Shown: positions 17,219 through 26,693, counted from the stretch's first letter. The stretch: 64,000 nucleotides of DNA from Aureispira sp050633105 (GCA_050633105.1 JBOEFW010000084.1:1-64000), one strand, 5' to 3'. Notes: generated by a model not told the origin, from the letters alone. Numbers and translations: made by a program.

Positions 17219-18460
17219 TTATTCATAACGTAAGGCTTCAATAGGATCTAAACGAGAAGCCTTCATCGCAGGATACAATCCCGAAAGTACTCCAACCATA
17301 AAACAAAGCGAGAATCCAAGGGCAATCCAAGCCCAAGGCACCACAAAAGAGCCGCCTACCACAAACGTAACGCCATTACCCGCCACAATTCCCAGTATAA
17401 TCCCGACAATTCCTCCGATTTGACAAATCACAATGGCTTCAACTAAGAATTGTATTAAAATAGTCCGTCGAGTTGCTCCTAAAGATTTACTGATCCCAAT
17501 CTCTCGCGTCCGTTCTGTGACAGAAACCAACATAATATTCATCAAGCCAATGGCTGCGCCTAGTAAGGTAATTAAGCCAATAAAAATGGCCGCCAATTGC
17601 AACGTAGCTGTATTCTCTACAATCAAGGAAATTAGGCCATCGCTTTTCTCCAATTCAAAATCAGATTCCTCTCCTAAAGGTGTTCGCCGAATCTGACGAA
17701 ATAAACCTTCTGCTGCAGCCATTGCTGGATCAATGTTTAGCGCATCCGTTACCATCACTGATAAATTATAAGAGTTGGTTTGAGAGCCAAAATACTTGCG
17801 TAAGGTTTGGAGGGGAATAATCACCAATTGGTCACCATTAAAAGAAAGGCTAGAGCCTTTTTCTTCTAATAAACCAATAACCGTGAATTTAATGTTTCGA
17901 ATAGCAATACTCTTGCCTAAAATAGTAGTTGGTGGCCAATCTGGAAACAGTCGATTGCGGATATCAGAGCCAATGATGACCAAATTGCGCCCTTCTTCTG
18001 CTTCTAATGCCGTCAAATTTCTTCCTGCCAATAATTTATACCCTGCCACATTCATATAGGTCTCATCAGCTCCATAAACCGTGGTGGTGGGATCTGTTTC
18101 GTTCTTCTCATATTTTGCCACAGCTCCCATCGTTCCTAAAGCAGAAAGAGAGACTAGCGCAGGATAATCGTAGCGTTTTTTAAAGCTACTCCCTTGCTCA
18201 AAGGTGATTTTATCGCCTACTTTACGGCGTTTCCCTCGTCTACCGCCTCCAATACCAGTGCCTTTTCGGATCACATTAAAGGTATTCGTGCCCATACTAG
18301 CAAAGTTATTTGTTAGAGAGCTTTTGATAGCATCTATAGAGGTTAGAATACCAACTAAGGCCATTATTCCAAAAGCAATAATGAGCAATGTTAGCACAGA
18401 GCGCAGTAGATTAGCGCGAATGGCATTAATGGCAATACTTATATTTTCTGCGAGGGTCAT
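17219..18460 (-). CDS. MacB/FtsX-type ABC transporter permease
   Basis: 413-residue inner-membrane permease. One transmembrane helix near residues 20-42, a large periplasmic MacB_PCD domain, and three helices in the C-terminal FtsX domain (about residues 285-400, ending LYPAMKASRLDPIEALRYE, the family tail). The cognate ATPase is not adjacent. Such permeases act in export of lipoproteins, peptides or small molecules. The substrate cannot be assigned. Confidence 0.9.
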   Translation of the reverse strand: MTLAENISIAINAIRANLLRSVLTLLIIAFGIMALVGILTSIDAIKSSLTNNFASMGTNTFNVIRKGTGIGGGRRGKRRKVGDKITFEQGSSFKKRYDYPALVSLSALGTMGAVAKYEKNETDPTTTVYGADETYMNVAGYKLLAGRNLTALEAEEGRNLVIIGSDIRNRLFPDWPPTTILGKSIAIRNIKFTVIGLLEEKGSSLSFNGDQLVIIPLQTLRKYFGSQTNSYNLSVMVTDALNIDPAMAAAEGLFRQIRRTPLGEESDFELEKSDGLISLIVENTATLQLAAIFIGLITLLGAAIGLMNIMLVSVTERTREIGISKSLGATRRTILIQFLVEAIVICQIGGIVGIILGIVAGNGVTFVVGGSFVVPWAWIALGFSLCFMVGVLSGLYPAMKASRLDPIEALRYE

Positions 18461-18611
18461 ACTACTTCAATCATTAATTCCAGAAGAAGTCCTTCTACAC
18501 TTCTTTCTTCTCAATATACCAAGCTACAATTTTTAAGGCAGAAGCGCTAGAACTATTCGACCAAGGCCCTATTTTGTAAGCTAGTATGATCTAGTAGTCG
18601 TTTGGAAGGTC

Positions 18612-20378
18612 TTATTCATTCAGCAATTGTAAGGCTTCTTCTAAGCTGTGGAATTCAAATTGTAAGCCAATGGTTTTGTTTGCTGATGAAACAGCATTTC
18701 CACCAATCGGTTGCAAAGCCAATAAAAACGCTCCATCTTCTTCTAAAACCGCTAATATTTCTCCTTGTTGCAAAGGATCAATCCCAACAAAGGCTAAGCG
18801 GCCATCTTCTTGCGGTTCTCCATTAAATATTTGCCCATCTTGTTGGTGATAATAAGCGGTAATTTTATAAGGAGAAACACTACATTGAGCAAAAAAACGA
18901 GCGGTTCCTTTTGAAGGGCTTTGCGCCTGTCCTAATGATAGCCAGCCCAATTGTTCGCTCTTGATCCAGTACCCTAAATCCTGCTCTCCAGCAGGCCCTT
19001 GCAATTGCGCTAAACGGCTGTGTAACTGCTCATACGTTGTTGCATCATACGTCGCTTTTAGTAATTTTTGATAGTGTTGCAGCGCCAAACAACGATCTTT
19101 CTCCATGATGGTTTCAGGAGCTACGCCTTCATAGCGACCTTGACGAGCACGCTGCTCTATGGCTTTGACGTACCTCGTTTGGAGTTCGTGACGTTTCTTA
19201 TTGTATTGCCCTAGTTTTGTGTAATAAATTTCTTCTAACGCAACATTCTTATCCTGTGCTTCTCTACGAATCTTTTCTCGGGTCACCAGCAATAAGCTTT
19301 TTTGATTATTGAGTTGATATGCGCGTTGTTTCTGTTGGGGCGTCCAAATTTCTTTTTTCCCATTTTTGCTGTAACGCATTCCTTCTAATGGTTCTAAACG
19401 TTCCTCCAAAGCAGCAATAGCAGCATCTTGGAGCGCAGTTGCTTCTTTTATATTAATGTAAGCAGGTCGTGGTGGAACGGCACCATAATCAGGGGCATAA
19501 ATAGCGCCTTTATTATCCCCAGTACAGGGATTCTTAATCTTCTTATAATACTCTCCTAAAAACAAAGCGGTTGTTGTATATGGACTGGGGCGTTGCCAAT
19601 ATTGATCTTGCTGTTGCCATAATTTCCATTGTTGAGGGGTATCGTGCTCATTTGGAACCACAATTGTCACTGGATAACGCAACGTATTGGGCAAGGGGGC
19701 ACCTTCCTGACTCGCTTGTAAATGAATCGTTTTGTGGTTAATAACAACCATTTGTTCTGTGGAAGTCACCAAGCCATTACACCAATTTTGACGACTGGTT
19801 TCTAAAATTTTTAAGGTCAGTTGGACAGGGCTATTGTAAGAAGTTACTAGCGTATTGGCAGGGAGATGAATCAATACTCCATCTTTGCTCACTAAGAAAT
19901 GTTCTTGGGTAGGGTCAATCCAAAAGCGTTCTTGTTCTTGGTTGGTCTCTTTGTATAAGAACTCTCTGTTGCGTTGGGTGTAGCTGTTTCTTGGTCGTAT
20001 TCCATTCCCTTCTTCCAAAGAGAGGTTGGCACAAGCCGTACAAACTTCTACGGTCGCATCACAAACAATATTTTGGATGTGCAACTTCGATAAAGCGACG
20101 CCTTCTCGTTCTAAACATTGCTGGATCAAGTAAGCACGGCGACGAGAGAGTTGTTCATTGGTATCTCCTTCCTTTGCATCATGGGCATAGGCCAACACTC
20201 TTATCTTAGAAAGGCCTGTTTTTTTGGAGCGTCGCACCAAAGCTTTGATACTGTCCAATTGCGCCAAGGAAATAGCCGTTTGCCCTGTATCAAATTCCAC
20301 TTGATATTGAGGCGTCTGCGCCCTTGTCCAAGAGCAAAGGCTTATTAGTATAATAATGATCAATCGTGTTTTCAACAT
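18612..20378 (-). CDS. Secreted protein with degenerate OmpA-like N-terminal domain
   Basis: 588 residues from the ATG at 20378, chosen because it opens a signal peptide (MLKTRLIIIILISLCSWTRAQ); an upstream TTG lacks support. Residues about 20-100 resemble OmpA: VEFDTGQTAISLAQLDSI, then the AHD and LSRRRAYLIQQCL pattern of the peptidoglycan-binding helix, though the usual GHTD motif is changed to AYAHD. The remainder is an unassigned region with a charged helix at about 300-420 and a beta-rich end. It may be an envelope protein; no T9SS tail is seen. Confidence 0.7.
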   Translation of the reverse strand: MLKTRLIIIILISLCSWTRAQTPQYQVEFDTGQTAISLAQLDSIKALVRRSKKTGLSKIRVLAYAHDAKEGDTNEQLSRRRAYLIQQCLEREGVALSKLHIQNIVCDATVEVCTACANLSLEEGNGIRPRNSYTQRNREFLYKETNQEQERFWIDPTQEHFLVSKDGVLIHLPANTLVTSYNSPVQLTLKILETSRQNWCNGLVTSTEQMVVINHKTIHLQASQEGAPLPNTLRYPVTIVVPNEHDTPQQWKLWQQQDQYWQRPSPYTTTALFLGEYYKKIKNPCTGDNKGAIYAPDYGAVPPRPAYINIKEATALQDAAIAALEERLEPLEGMRYSKNGKKEIWTPQQKQRAYQLNNQKSLLLVTREKIRREAQDKNVALEEIYYTKLGQYNKKRHELQTRYVKAIEQRARQGRYEGVAPETIMEKDRCLALQHYQKLLKATYDATTYEQLHSRLAQLQGPAGEQDLGYWIKSEQLGWLSLGQAQSPSKGTARFFAQCSVSPYKITAYYHQQDGQIFNGEPQEDGRLAFVGIDPLQQGEILAVLEEDGAFLLALQPIGGNAVSSANKTIGLQFEFHSLEEALQLLNE

Positions 20379-20594
20379 TTGGCTTCTTGTTGTAGTTAGG
20401 GGCAACGGTTAATAGCGCGGTCGCAAGATACGGCTATTTCTTTAGTTACAAGTACCTCTATATTCTATTAACAAAATTGCAAAAGATAAATAGTATTCTT
20501 GCTCCTTTACTCTCACTATACAATTAAACGATTATTTACAACCTTAAGTGCTTTTATTTATATAAAGAATTTATTTTTCTTACCAAAAGAAAGA

Positions 20595-20624
20595 TTGTCT
20601 TTTTAAATTATTTAGTTATCTTTG
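20595..20624 (+). promoter_or_regulatory. Bacteroidota-type promoter
   Basis: TTG at 20595-20597, a 19-nt spacer, then TATCTTTG at 20617-20624, an exact consensus match. It is followed by a structured leader before the lipoprotein gene at 20696. Confidence 0.8.
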
Positions 20625-20657
20625 GGAACACTATATTTTTAATAAATCAAAACCCTT

Positions 20658-20689
20658 AAAGTGCTTTTTGAAAAGCACTTTTTCAAAAA
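20658..20689 (+). promoter_or_regulatory. Leader hairpin with an alternative pairing
   Basis: AAAGTGCTTTT pairs with AAAAGCACTTT (20658-20681). The second half can instead pair differently: TTTTTGAAAA (20665-20674) with TTTTCAAAAA (20680-20689). The two folds are mutually exclusive. The segment lies between the promoter and the start codon at 20696, so it is in the 5' leader. Confidence 0.5.
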
Positions 20690-20695
20690 ATTATT

Positions 20696-20941
20696 ATGAA
20701 ACTTTTACTTGCTATTACCTTTGGTGCTTTTATTACATTAGGTCTATCTTCTTGTGCAAAAGAAACTTGCTACACCTGTGAAAACACTGTAGCTACGATT
20801 ACTTGTACTGTTGATATTTGTGACGCCACAGTGGAGACTTCTGGCAGTTGCACAGGTCTTTCAGTTAGCAGCTCTGGTGCTAATAATGAAGATCTTAAAG
20901 AAGCTTATGAAGCAGCAGGATATACCTGTACGGCTAAATAA
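20696..20941 (+). CDS. Small Cys/Thr-rich lipoprotein
   Basis: 81 residues. A lipoprotein signal ends at the lipobox LGLSSC, with Cys20 as the lipidation site. The mature part has a dense pattern of Cys (CYTC, TCTVDIC and others) typical of disulfide-bonded secreted peptides, ending in a short helical segment. No function is recognised. Promoter and terminator make it a single-gene unit. Confidence 0.8.
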   Translation: MKLLLAITFGAFITLGLSSCAKETCYTCENTVATITCTVDICDATVETSGSCTGLSVSSSGANNEDLKEAYEAAGYTCTAK

Positions 20942-20966
20942 GTTTTTTAGAAAGATTGCCTTTATA

Positions 20967-21000
20967 AAGTGCCCTCAACCGTAGTTGAGGGCACTTTTTT
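20967..21000 (+). terminator. Intrinsic terminator
   Basis: GTGCCCTCAAC and GTTGAGGGCAC pair around CGTA and are followed by a T run. Confidence 0.93.
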
Positions 21001-21119
21001 AATTAAAAAGCAATTTCATATTACCGCACACCTCCTATTTTTGTAATTCTCATTACGTAACTTCTAATATAAAGTGTATTTTTAAGTTGTTTTATTTTCC
21101 AACCTCCAATCACTGTTTC

Positions 21120-22337
21120 ATGCTTCATAACTATACTTTACTCTTCTTTATTTTTATCACAACGGGAGGCTGGCTACAGGCCCAAAATTGTCCTGCTAGT
21201 GTTTCTGGACAATTATCAACAATTAGAACCACGATCATTGCGACCGATACCACTCCTACTCCCATTTACACTGTAATACCAACAGGCTTACCCAATACAG
21301 AATTTCTAATTTTGCGCCAAGATACGCTGGCAGCAGATGGATTTGGCCCTCCTATCCTTATTTCTAGTTTGGATGGCCGCGTAGTTCCTGCTGATTTAGG
21401 CTTAAATACTTGTCAAGAATTGTGCGTGCTTCCTTTTTCTTATGATTTAATGCAAATTCAGCTAGTTGTGGATTCTTTATTGAATGGTTTATATATTGGC
21501 AGCACTACTTGTTGTACGGCTGCAGGTAATTTTTTTCCTGGACTCTGTGATTCCCTCCATGCAGAAGGCATTTTCTCAGGAGCAGACATTCAAGATTTGA
21601 ATGATGTAATTAACTTCACCAGTGCTGTTTCAGGAGCAAACGGAGCAGCTACTTCTGTTCCTAACTTAATTTCTACGATTAGTCAATTGAACAGTTTTAT
21701 TGGTTTATTTGGCAACTGTTCCGCTGGTGTAGCAGAGATTTGCTACAGTGTCTCTCCTGCTCTTAGTGCCACCGATTGTTATCAAGTCGTTTTGCCTAAT
21801 GCTGCTACGCTTATCCTAGCTAGCCCTGATACCTTGGCAGCAATGACTAGTAGTTCTTACCAAGTTACTTCTTCTTATTTACCTAATTCTTCTACTGAAA
21901 ATCTTGTCTGGAGTATAGGAATACCTGATTTGGGGTGTAGTATTAATAGTATGGGTATGCTGCAAACGGCTACAACTGGTGGGACGGTTTGGGTCTATTC
22001 GACAGGAACTAGAGGTTGTCAAGCAGATAGTATTTTGGTACAAATTACTGCTCCTATCAATGTGCGTTCTTTAGCAACAAAGAATTTAGATTTTCAAGTA
22101 GCTCCTATGCCCTTTGATCAACAATTATTAATAGAAGTAGAGGCTAAAGCAGGTACTTATCAATTGCAGTTAGTAGATGTACTTGGACAAGTGGTCTACA
22201 CCGCTAACCAAGAATTAACAACAGGAACACAACCGTGGCTTGTATCTACCGCTCATTTGCCTATAGGCACTTATATCCTCTCTATTCAGGGCGAAAAAGA
22301 ACAGAAAAGTTTAAGTGTGGTCAAAAGCAAGCATTAA
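21120..22337 (+). CDS. T9SS-exported secreted protein
   Basis: 405 residues from the ATG at 21120; the upstream TTG gives no signal peptide, while this ATG gives MLHNYTLLFFIFITTGGWLQA. The mature part is Thr/Ser/Cys-rich. The C-terminal 85 residues form a T9SS type A sorting domain with FQVAPMPFDQQLLIEVE, LVDVLGQVVYTANQ and LPIGTYILSIQ. No known catalytic domain is seen. It is likely a surface-anchored or released protein. Confidence 0.83.
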   Translation: MLHNYTLLFFIFITTGGWLQAQNCPASVSGQLSTIRTTIIATDTTPTPIYTVIPTGLPNTEFLILRQDTLAADGFGPPILISSLDGRVVPADLGLNTCQELCVLPFSYDLMQIQLVVDSLLNGLYIGSTTCCTAAGNFFPGLCDSLHAEGIFSGADIQDLNDVINFTSAVSGANGAATSVPNLISTISQLNSFIGLFGNCSAGVAEICYSVSPALSATDCYQVVLPNAATLILASPDTLAAMTSSSYQVTSSYLPNSSTENLVWSIGIPDLGCSINSMGMLQTATTGGTVWVYSTGTRGCQADSILVQITAPINVRSLATKNLDFQVAPMPFDQQLLIEVEAKAGTYQLQLVDVLGQVVYTANQELTTGTQPWLVSTAHLPIGTYILSIQGEKEQKSLSVVKSKH

Positions 22338-22361
22338 AAATGTGCTTGTAAGAAGAATAGA

Positions 22362-22403
22362 AAACCTCCCAAACCTTAGATCAAACGAAAGCTTGGGAGG
22401 TTT
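22362..22403 (+). terminator. Hairpin after T9SS gene
   Basis: AAACCTCCCAA and TTGGGAGGTTT pair around a 20-nt loop, 24 nt after the stop at 22337. Confidence 0.7.
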
Positions 22404-22419
22404 CATAAAAATTGAACCT

Positions 22420-22449
22420 AAGATGCAATTTATTGCATCTTATTTTTTT
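22420..22449 (+). terminator. Intrinsic terminator
   Basis: AAGATGCAA and TTGCATCTT pair around TTTA and are followed by ATTTTTTTG. It lies 64 nt before the next start codon, so it could be either the terminator of the preceding gene or a leader structure of the next. Confidence 0.8.
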
Positions 22450-22513
22450 GTAAAAAATACTTTATCTATATTCGGCCATTATTTTAAATAAACTCCTTAA
22501 ATTAAAAATTATT

Positions 22514-23056
22514 ATGGCTCCCTTAAGAACAACATTAAGTCAATATCAATTATGGTTCTTTGCTTTTATTCTATTAACACTAGCTTCTTGCCAAGAGAGT
22601 GACAGTGTAATAACAAATTCGGTCATTGAAGCATTTAAAGCAGATACTGGAATAGACGCTGTTTGGGTATCGGATACCGCCTTATTAAATACCGTTGAAG
22701 GTTGGCAAGGATCTGGTGATTATCCAGGAGTTGATGAATGGGCTATTGCTACCGTTCCTGCTGGGTTGGATCTATATGGCGGACTTCCTGGACAATCTGA
22801 ATATTATACTATTGATCAAACATTGATTGATGCCGATACCATGAAGGTAGCCTACTGGGAAAGCTTGCAAGTAAAAGCCCACCCCACTTTTGGCTATCGT
22901 CCAGATGTAGGCGTTTTTGATCTCAATGCAACAACAACTGTAGCGATTGCTCGTACACTTGCCAACCCACAATATGGTACTGGTGGTGCTTGGCAGATTT
23001 ATGTAGAAAACTTTAGCACAGACCTCACTCCCCTAGACACCATTCCTTTACAGTAA
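22514..23056 (+). CDS. Hypothetical lipoprotein
   Basis: 180 residues. The lipobox LASC follows a hydrophobic signal. The mature part has no recognised domain but an acidic, aromatic-rich sequence with repeated Asp-Gly/Thr turns (YGGLPGQSEYYTID). It precedes the next gene by only 15 nt, so they form an operon. Possibly a secreted effector or surface lipoprotein; this is not resolved. Confidence 0.75.
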   Translation: MAPLRTTLSQYQLWFFAFILLTLASCQESDSVITNSVIEAFKADTGIDAVWVSDTALLNTVEGWQGSGDYPGVDEWAIATVPAGLDLYGGLPGQSEYYTIDQTLIDADTMKVAYWESLQVKAHPTFGYRPDVGVFDLNATTTVAIARTLANPQYGTGGAWQIYVENFSTDLTPLDTIPLQ

Positions 23057-23071
23057 TAAATTTAACTATCA

Positions 23072-23497
23072 ATGATTGATGTAAAAACAGGGCATCTTTT
23101 AATTGACGATCAACATACCATCACTCCTCAAACAAGTCTAGCTACTATTCAACAATGGCAACTTGGCGCCTCTCAGGAGTCTCGGGCAATGGGCAATGGA
23201 ATTCATTGGGTTGATGTCAAGAACCTCCAAATTGATCAACTATACTTCAATATTTCCTTTCTTTTTATGGAACAGAGAATAGATGGCTGTACATTGACTT
23301 TCCAAGATCAACCTTATGAGAAGAGTCCAAGCTGGGATTCTTGGAGTAAGGAGGTTGAGGAAAAAAATCTAATTCGTTTTAATAACTGGTTGGACGAGCA
23401 ATTTGGAGCAGTACGAGAACTCGACTGGGGAAAAATAGAGGCCTTTTATGATGTTAAATCAGCAGGAAGTTCTATTCGGTTGAAGTATGTCGCCTAA
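23072..23497 (+). CDS. Immunity-like hypothetical protein
   Basis: 141 residues, no signal peptide. The tail EEKNLIRFNNWLDEQFG followed by WGKIEAFYDVKSAGSSIRLKY resembles a common small bacterial protein type often found near secreted toxins. I recognise the pattern but not a named function, so immunity is a low-confidence guess. It follows the lipoprotein gene by 15 nt. Confidence 0.55.
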   Translation: MIDVKTGHLLIDDQHTITPQTSLATIQQWQLGASQESRAMGNGIHWVDVKNLQIDQLYFNISFLFMEQRIDGCTLTFQDQPYEKSPSWDSWSKEVEEKNLIRFNNWLDEQFGAVRELDWGKIEAFYDVKSAGSSIRLKYVA

Positions 23498-23535
23498 ATT
23501 AGTACATTGAATACAAGTAATTGATACTTTATATA

Positions 23536-23567
23536 GAGGCTGCCCAAAAGGGCAGTCTCTTTTTTTA
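23536..23567 (+). terminator. Intrinsic terminator
   Basis: GAGGCTGCCC and GGGCAGTCTC pair around AAAA and are followed by seven T residues, after the stop at 23497. Confidence 0.93.
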
Positions 23568-23627
23568 CCTCAGATAATTTTAGCCGAGATATAAGCCAAT
23601 TAGCACAGCATTACTGAACAGCAGGAA

Positions 23628-24623
23628 CTAAAAATAGCTCCAAATAAGTTGCACATAGAAAAATCCTTCAATCAATATGCTACCTCCTGCGAGGTACAAA
23701 AAAGTTTGTAAAACTATGGGAGATTGTTTTCTAACATCCTGATCTAGAAGAGCAAGTAACCAATAAAGAAAACCTGCTAACATCGGTAAATAATAAAGAG
23801 CTGTTTGGCCTTTTCCAAAAAATGCGCTAAATGTGAGGGATTGGCTACCAAAAAGCCAAATAATAATCCAGTTGATTCCAAAAAAGAAGCCTTGCGTAAA
23901 TAAACTTGCTAGAAGACTAACCCAAGGTTGAATTTCTTCAGAGACCTCTTCTTCTTTATTATGTAATAACAATAACAAATAAAAAGGTGCAAAAGCATGG
24001 AGTAAAAAAGTAAAGCCAAAATAGTCTGTCAACAAAGGGAAATCAAGCACAGCATAAGTAGCCTTTTCAGTAGTGACTATTGCTAAAGAGAGCATGATAA
24101 AAAGGAAAAAGAGAAGGAATCCTACAATTTTGTTTTTCCTTTGCATGCAACGTGTAAGTACAGTCCATGCAACAAATCCCCAAACGGTAAATAGGATCGT
24201 TTGTTTAGAGAGTTGAAGATGATCAAACAAATGATACAGACCTAAAGCGCCCGTTGTCAATATCAATAGTGGGAAAAAGATAAATCCCATGATATTTCCC
24301 TCCATTCCTTTTGAATAGGTCGCCAATGTTCCCCCAGTAACACACCAGCCTAGAATAGAAAGGGTATAGTTAGTAGGATGAAACCATTGAATGACCTCTA
24401 CCTCTATACTGGTCATCCAATTATAAATAAGCGCCCCTGTAAACATTACTACCAAATACCCTATACAATAGATCAAGTAGGGCGCAAAATTCAGGCGGTA
24501 GACATTGGTTCCTACTTTGGTAAAAAAACGTTCTCCTTCACCAAAAGTTCCCAATAAAAATAATAGTAAACAAACAGGGTTTAAAAGTAAATTAGTAATA
24601 GATAACAATAAGGCCGTTAGCAT
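23628..24623 (-). CDS. Multi-pass membrane protein, unknown function
   Basis: 331 residues with about eight to nine hydrophobic helices spread over the whole length. No family motif is recognised. A short loop with several acidic residues (HNKEEEVSEEIQ) sits near residue 225. It is on the same strand as prfA, which ends 49 nt upstream. It is probably an integral inner-membrane protein. Confidence 0.7.
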   Translation of the reverse strand: MLTALLLSITNLLLNPVCLLLFLLGTFGEGERFFTKVGTNVYRLNFAPYLIYCIGYLVVMFTGALIYNWMTSIEVEVIQWFHPTNYTLSILGWCVTGGTLATYSKGMEGNIMGFIFFPLLILTTGALGLYHLFDHLQLSKQTILFTVWGFVAWTVLTRCMQRKNKIVGFLLFFLFIMLSLAIVTTEKATYAVLDFPLLTDYFGFTFLLHAFAPFYLLLLLHNKEEEVSEEIQPWVSLLASLFTQGFFFGINWIIIWLFGSQSLTFSAFFGKGQTALYYLPMLAGFLYWLLALLDQDVRKQSPIVLQTFLYLAGGSILIEGFFYVQLIWSYF

Positions 24624-24672
24624 CTTTTAAAACAATTGTTTGGTTACCATCTGGAAGATCACTAATGTGCGC

Positions 24673-25746
24673 TTATACTTCTTCAGAAGCTTTTAGTTTT
24701 TCCATATTGTACGTAACCTGAATCGCTTCTATAAATTCATCAATTTGCCCATCCATTACTTCACTTAGGTTGTACTTTGTGAAATTGATTCGATGATCCG
24801 TCACTCGATTTTGAGAATAGTTATACGTACGAATCTTAGAAGAACGGTCTCCTGATACAATTAAGGTATTTCTCAAAGCAGAGATACTGTCTTCATGCTC
24901 TTGCTGCTGCAATTCATACAAACGTGCATAAAGCTTGGTTAAGGCAATTTCTCTATTCTTGAGCTGTGAACGACCATCCTGGCACTCCACTACAACGCCT
25001 GTAGGTTTGTGTGTTACTCGTACCGCTGACTCCGTTTTATTAACGTGCTGTCCACCTGCGCCACTTGCTCTAAATGTATCCCAAGACAAATCGGCTTTGT
25101 TAATTTCCACGTCTTCCATTTCAAAAATGGGCATAACAGCAACGGTTATTGCAGAGGTATGCACGCGTCCTTGCGATTCCGTTTTAGGAATGCGTTGTAC
25201 ACGGTGGGTTCCTGATTCATACTTCAAAGTACCATAGACATTGTTTCCAGATACTTCTAAGATCACTTTACTGTATCCTCCTGATTCACTTTCATTGGCA
25301 GCAATGTACTCGCGTTTCCAACCTTGGCGATCAATAAATCGCTCATAAACGCGGAGCATATCCCCTGCAAAAATTGCAGCTTCGTCTCCACCTGCTCCTG
25401 AACGAATTTCTACAGTGACGTTTTTCTCATCTTCTGGATCTTTAGGAATGAGCATAAATTTCAGCTCTTCCTCAAAAGGGCCAATTTTTCCCTCCAGTTG
25501 TTTGAGATCATCCTTAGCCATATCCACAAAATCCGTGTCATCACTTTCGTCTATGATTTCACGGCATTCTGTCATGTTATCGAGCATTTCTTTGTACTCG
25601 TCATGGGCTTTTACAAACGGTTGCAAGTCTTTGTATTCCTTGCTTATTTTCATGTAGCGCTTCATATCACCTGTTATTTCAGGGTCAGACAGCTGCTCTT
25701 CTAGCAGTTGATATTTGTCTTTGAGGGCGCGTAATTTATCTATCAT
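24673..25746 (-). CDS. prfA: Peptide chain release factor 1
   Basis: Recognises UAA and UAG stop codons on the ribosome and triggers peptidyl-tRNA hydrolysis. The 357-residue product carries the catalytic GGQ in FRASGAGGQHVNKTESAVR and the RF1 anticodon-mimic PxT tripeptide in RIPKTESQGRVHTSA. N-terminal helices (PCRF domain) and length match RF1 rather than the SPF-type RF2. The 104-nt leader contains a long perfect hairpin at 25767-25803. Confidence 0.96.
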   Translation of the reverse strand: MIDKLRALKDKYQLLEEQLSDPEITGDMKRYMKISKEYKDLQPFVKAHDEYKEMLDNMTECREIIDESDDTDFVDMAKDDLKQLEGKIGPFEEELKFMLIPKDPEDEKNVTVEIRSGAGGDEAAIFAGDMLRVYERFIDRQGWKREYIAANESESGGYSKVILEVSGNNVYGTLKYESGTHRVQRIPKTESQGRVHTSAITVAVMPIFEMEDVEINKADLSWDTFRASGAGGQHVNKTESAVRVTHKPTGVVVECQDGRSQLKNREIALTKLYARLYELQQQEHEDSISALRNTLIVSGDRSSKIRTYNYSQNRVTDHRINFTKYNLSEVMDGQIDEFIEAIQVTYNMEKLKASEEV

Positions 25747-25766
25747 AATATTTGGTGTCGTTTGAT

Positions 25767-25803
25767 TTAGATAGCTTGTTGTTTATAACAACAAGCTATC
25801 TAA
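25767..25803. promoter_or_regulatory. Perfect 15-bp inverted repeat upstream of prfA
   Basis: Arms TTAGATAGCTTGTTG (25767-25781) and CAACAAGCTATCTAA (25789-25803) are perfect complements with a 7-nt loop; the loop can add two more pairs. It lies between the purine nucleoside phosphorylase stop and the prfA start, with no U tract after it on the minus strand. Confidence 0.65.
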
Positions 25804-25850
25804 GCAATGCAAGGATCAAAAATACAACTATTATCAAGGATTACCAAACC

Positions 25851-26693
25851 TTACGCATCAGAGCCTGGCTCTAGTAGCATCATAGGCAATAAATCCATCA
25901 TGAGGGCTTCCAATTTAGCCGCTGCCACTTCTACCACCCTCAAAACTTCTTCTAGTGTAGTTTCTGTCAATTCTTCAATAGGATAACAACGGTTAGAAAC
26001 CACTGAAACAACCAAAACAGGCAAATCCATGTGTTTGGCGACCAACACTTCAGGAACAGTAGACATCCCAACCACATCGCCTCCAATCAAATGAAAGAAA
26101 TTGTACTCTGCAGGCGTTTCTAAATTAGGCCCTTGTGTTCCCACATAAACCCCTTCAAAAGCACGAATTCCTTTTGCTTTCGCAAGGGCCAAGGCTTTTT
26201 TATTTAATGATCGATCATAAGCCCGTAACATATCAGGAAAACGCAAACCAAGGCGCTCATCATTGGCACCACGTAAAGGGTTTTGAGCATGTAAGTTGAT
26301 ATGGTCTTTTATAAAAACCAAATCGCCTGCTTGTAAATGCTCCTGCACGCTTCCTGCAGCATTAGAAATCACTACCTGTTGTACGCCTAAAAATTTAAGT
26401 ACCCGAATAGGAAAAGTGACCGCACTCATTTCATAACCTTCATAATAATGGAACCGCCCTGCTAAAGCCGCAACGGCTACACCATTCAAATAACCCAAAA
26501 TAAGTTGACCAGCGTGTCCTTCAACAGTAGATTGAGCAAAATGAGGCAAAGTAGTATAAGGCAGTGCAGCAACCACCTCAATGCCTTGGGCTAGTCCACT
26601 CAATCCTGTTCCTAATACTAATCCAATTTGGGGCTGAAAGTTCCCTAGATGTTTATGAATATAAGCTACAGTTTCTTGTATTTGATCGTACAT
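25851..26693 (-). CDS. punA: Purine nucleoside phosphorylase
   Basis: Phosphorolysis of purine nucleosides for salvage. The product is 280 residues from the ATG at 26693 (MYDQIQETVAYIHKHL), chosen over an upstream in-frame start because family members begin near here. Motifs are GLVLGTGLSGLA with the phosphate loop, QSTVEGHAGQLILG, FHYYEGYEM, ISNAAGSVQEHLQAGDLVFIKDHIN, GTQGPNLETPAEY and VGMSTVPEVLVA. Length and motifs fit the trimeric family. Confidence 0.95.
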   Translation of the reverse strand: MYDQIQETVAYIHKHLGNFQPQIGLVLGTGLSGLAQGIEVVAALPYTTLPHFAQSTVEGHAGQLILGYLNGVAVAALAGRFHYYEGYEMSAVTFPIRVLKFLGVQQVVISNAAGSVQEHLQAGDLVFIKDHINLHAQNPLRGANDERLGLRFPDMLRAYDRSLNKKALALAKAKGIRAFEGVYVGTQGPNLETPAEYNFFHLIGGDVVGMSTVPEVLVAKHMDLPVLVVSVVSNRCYPIEELTETTLEEVLRVVEVAAAKLEALMMDLLPMMLLEPGSDA

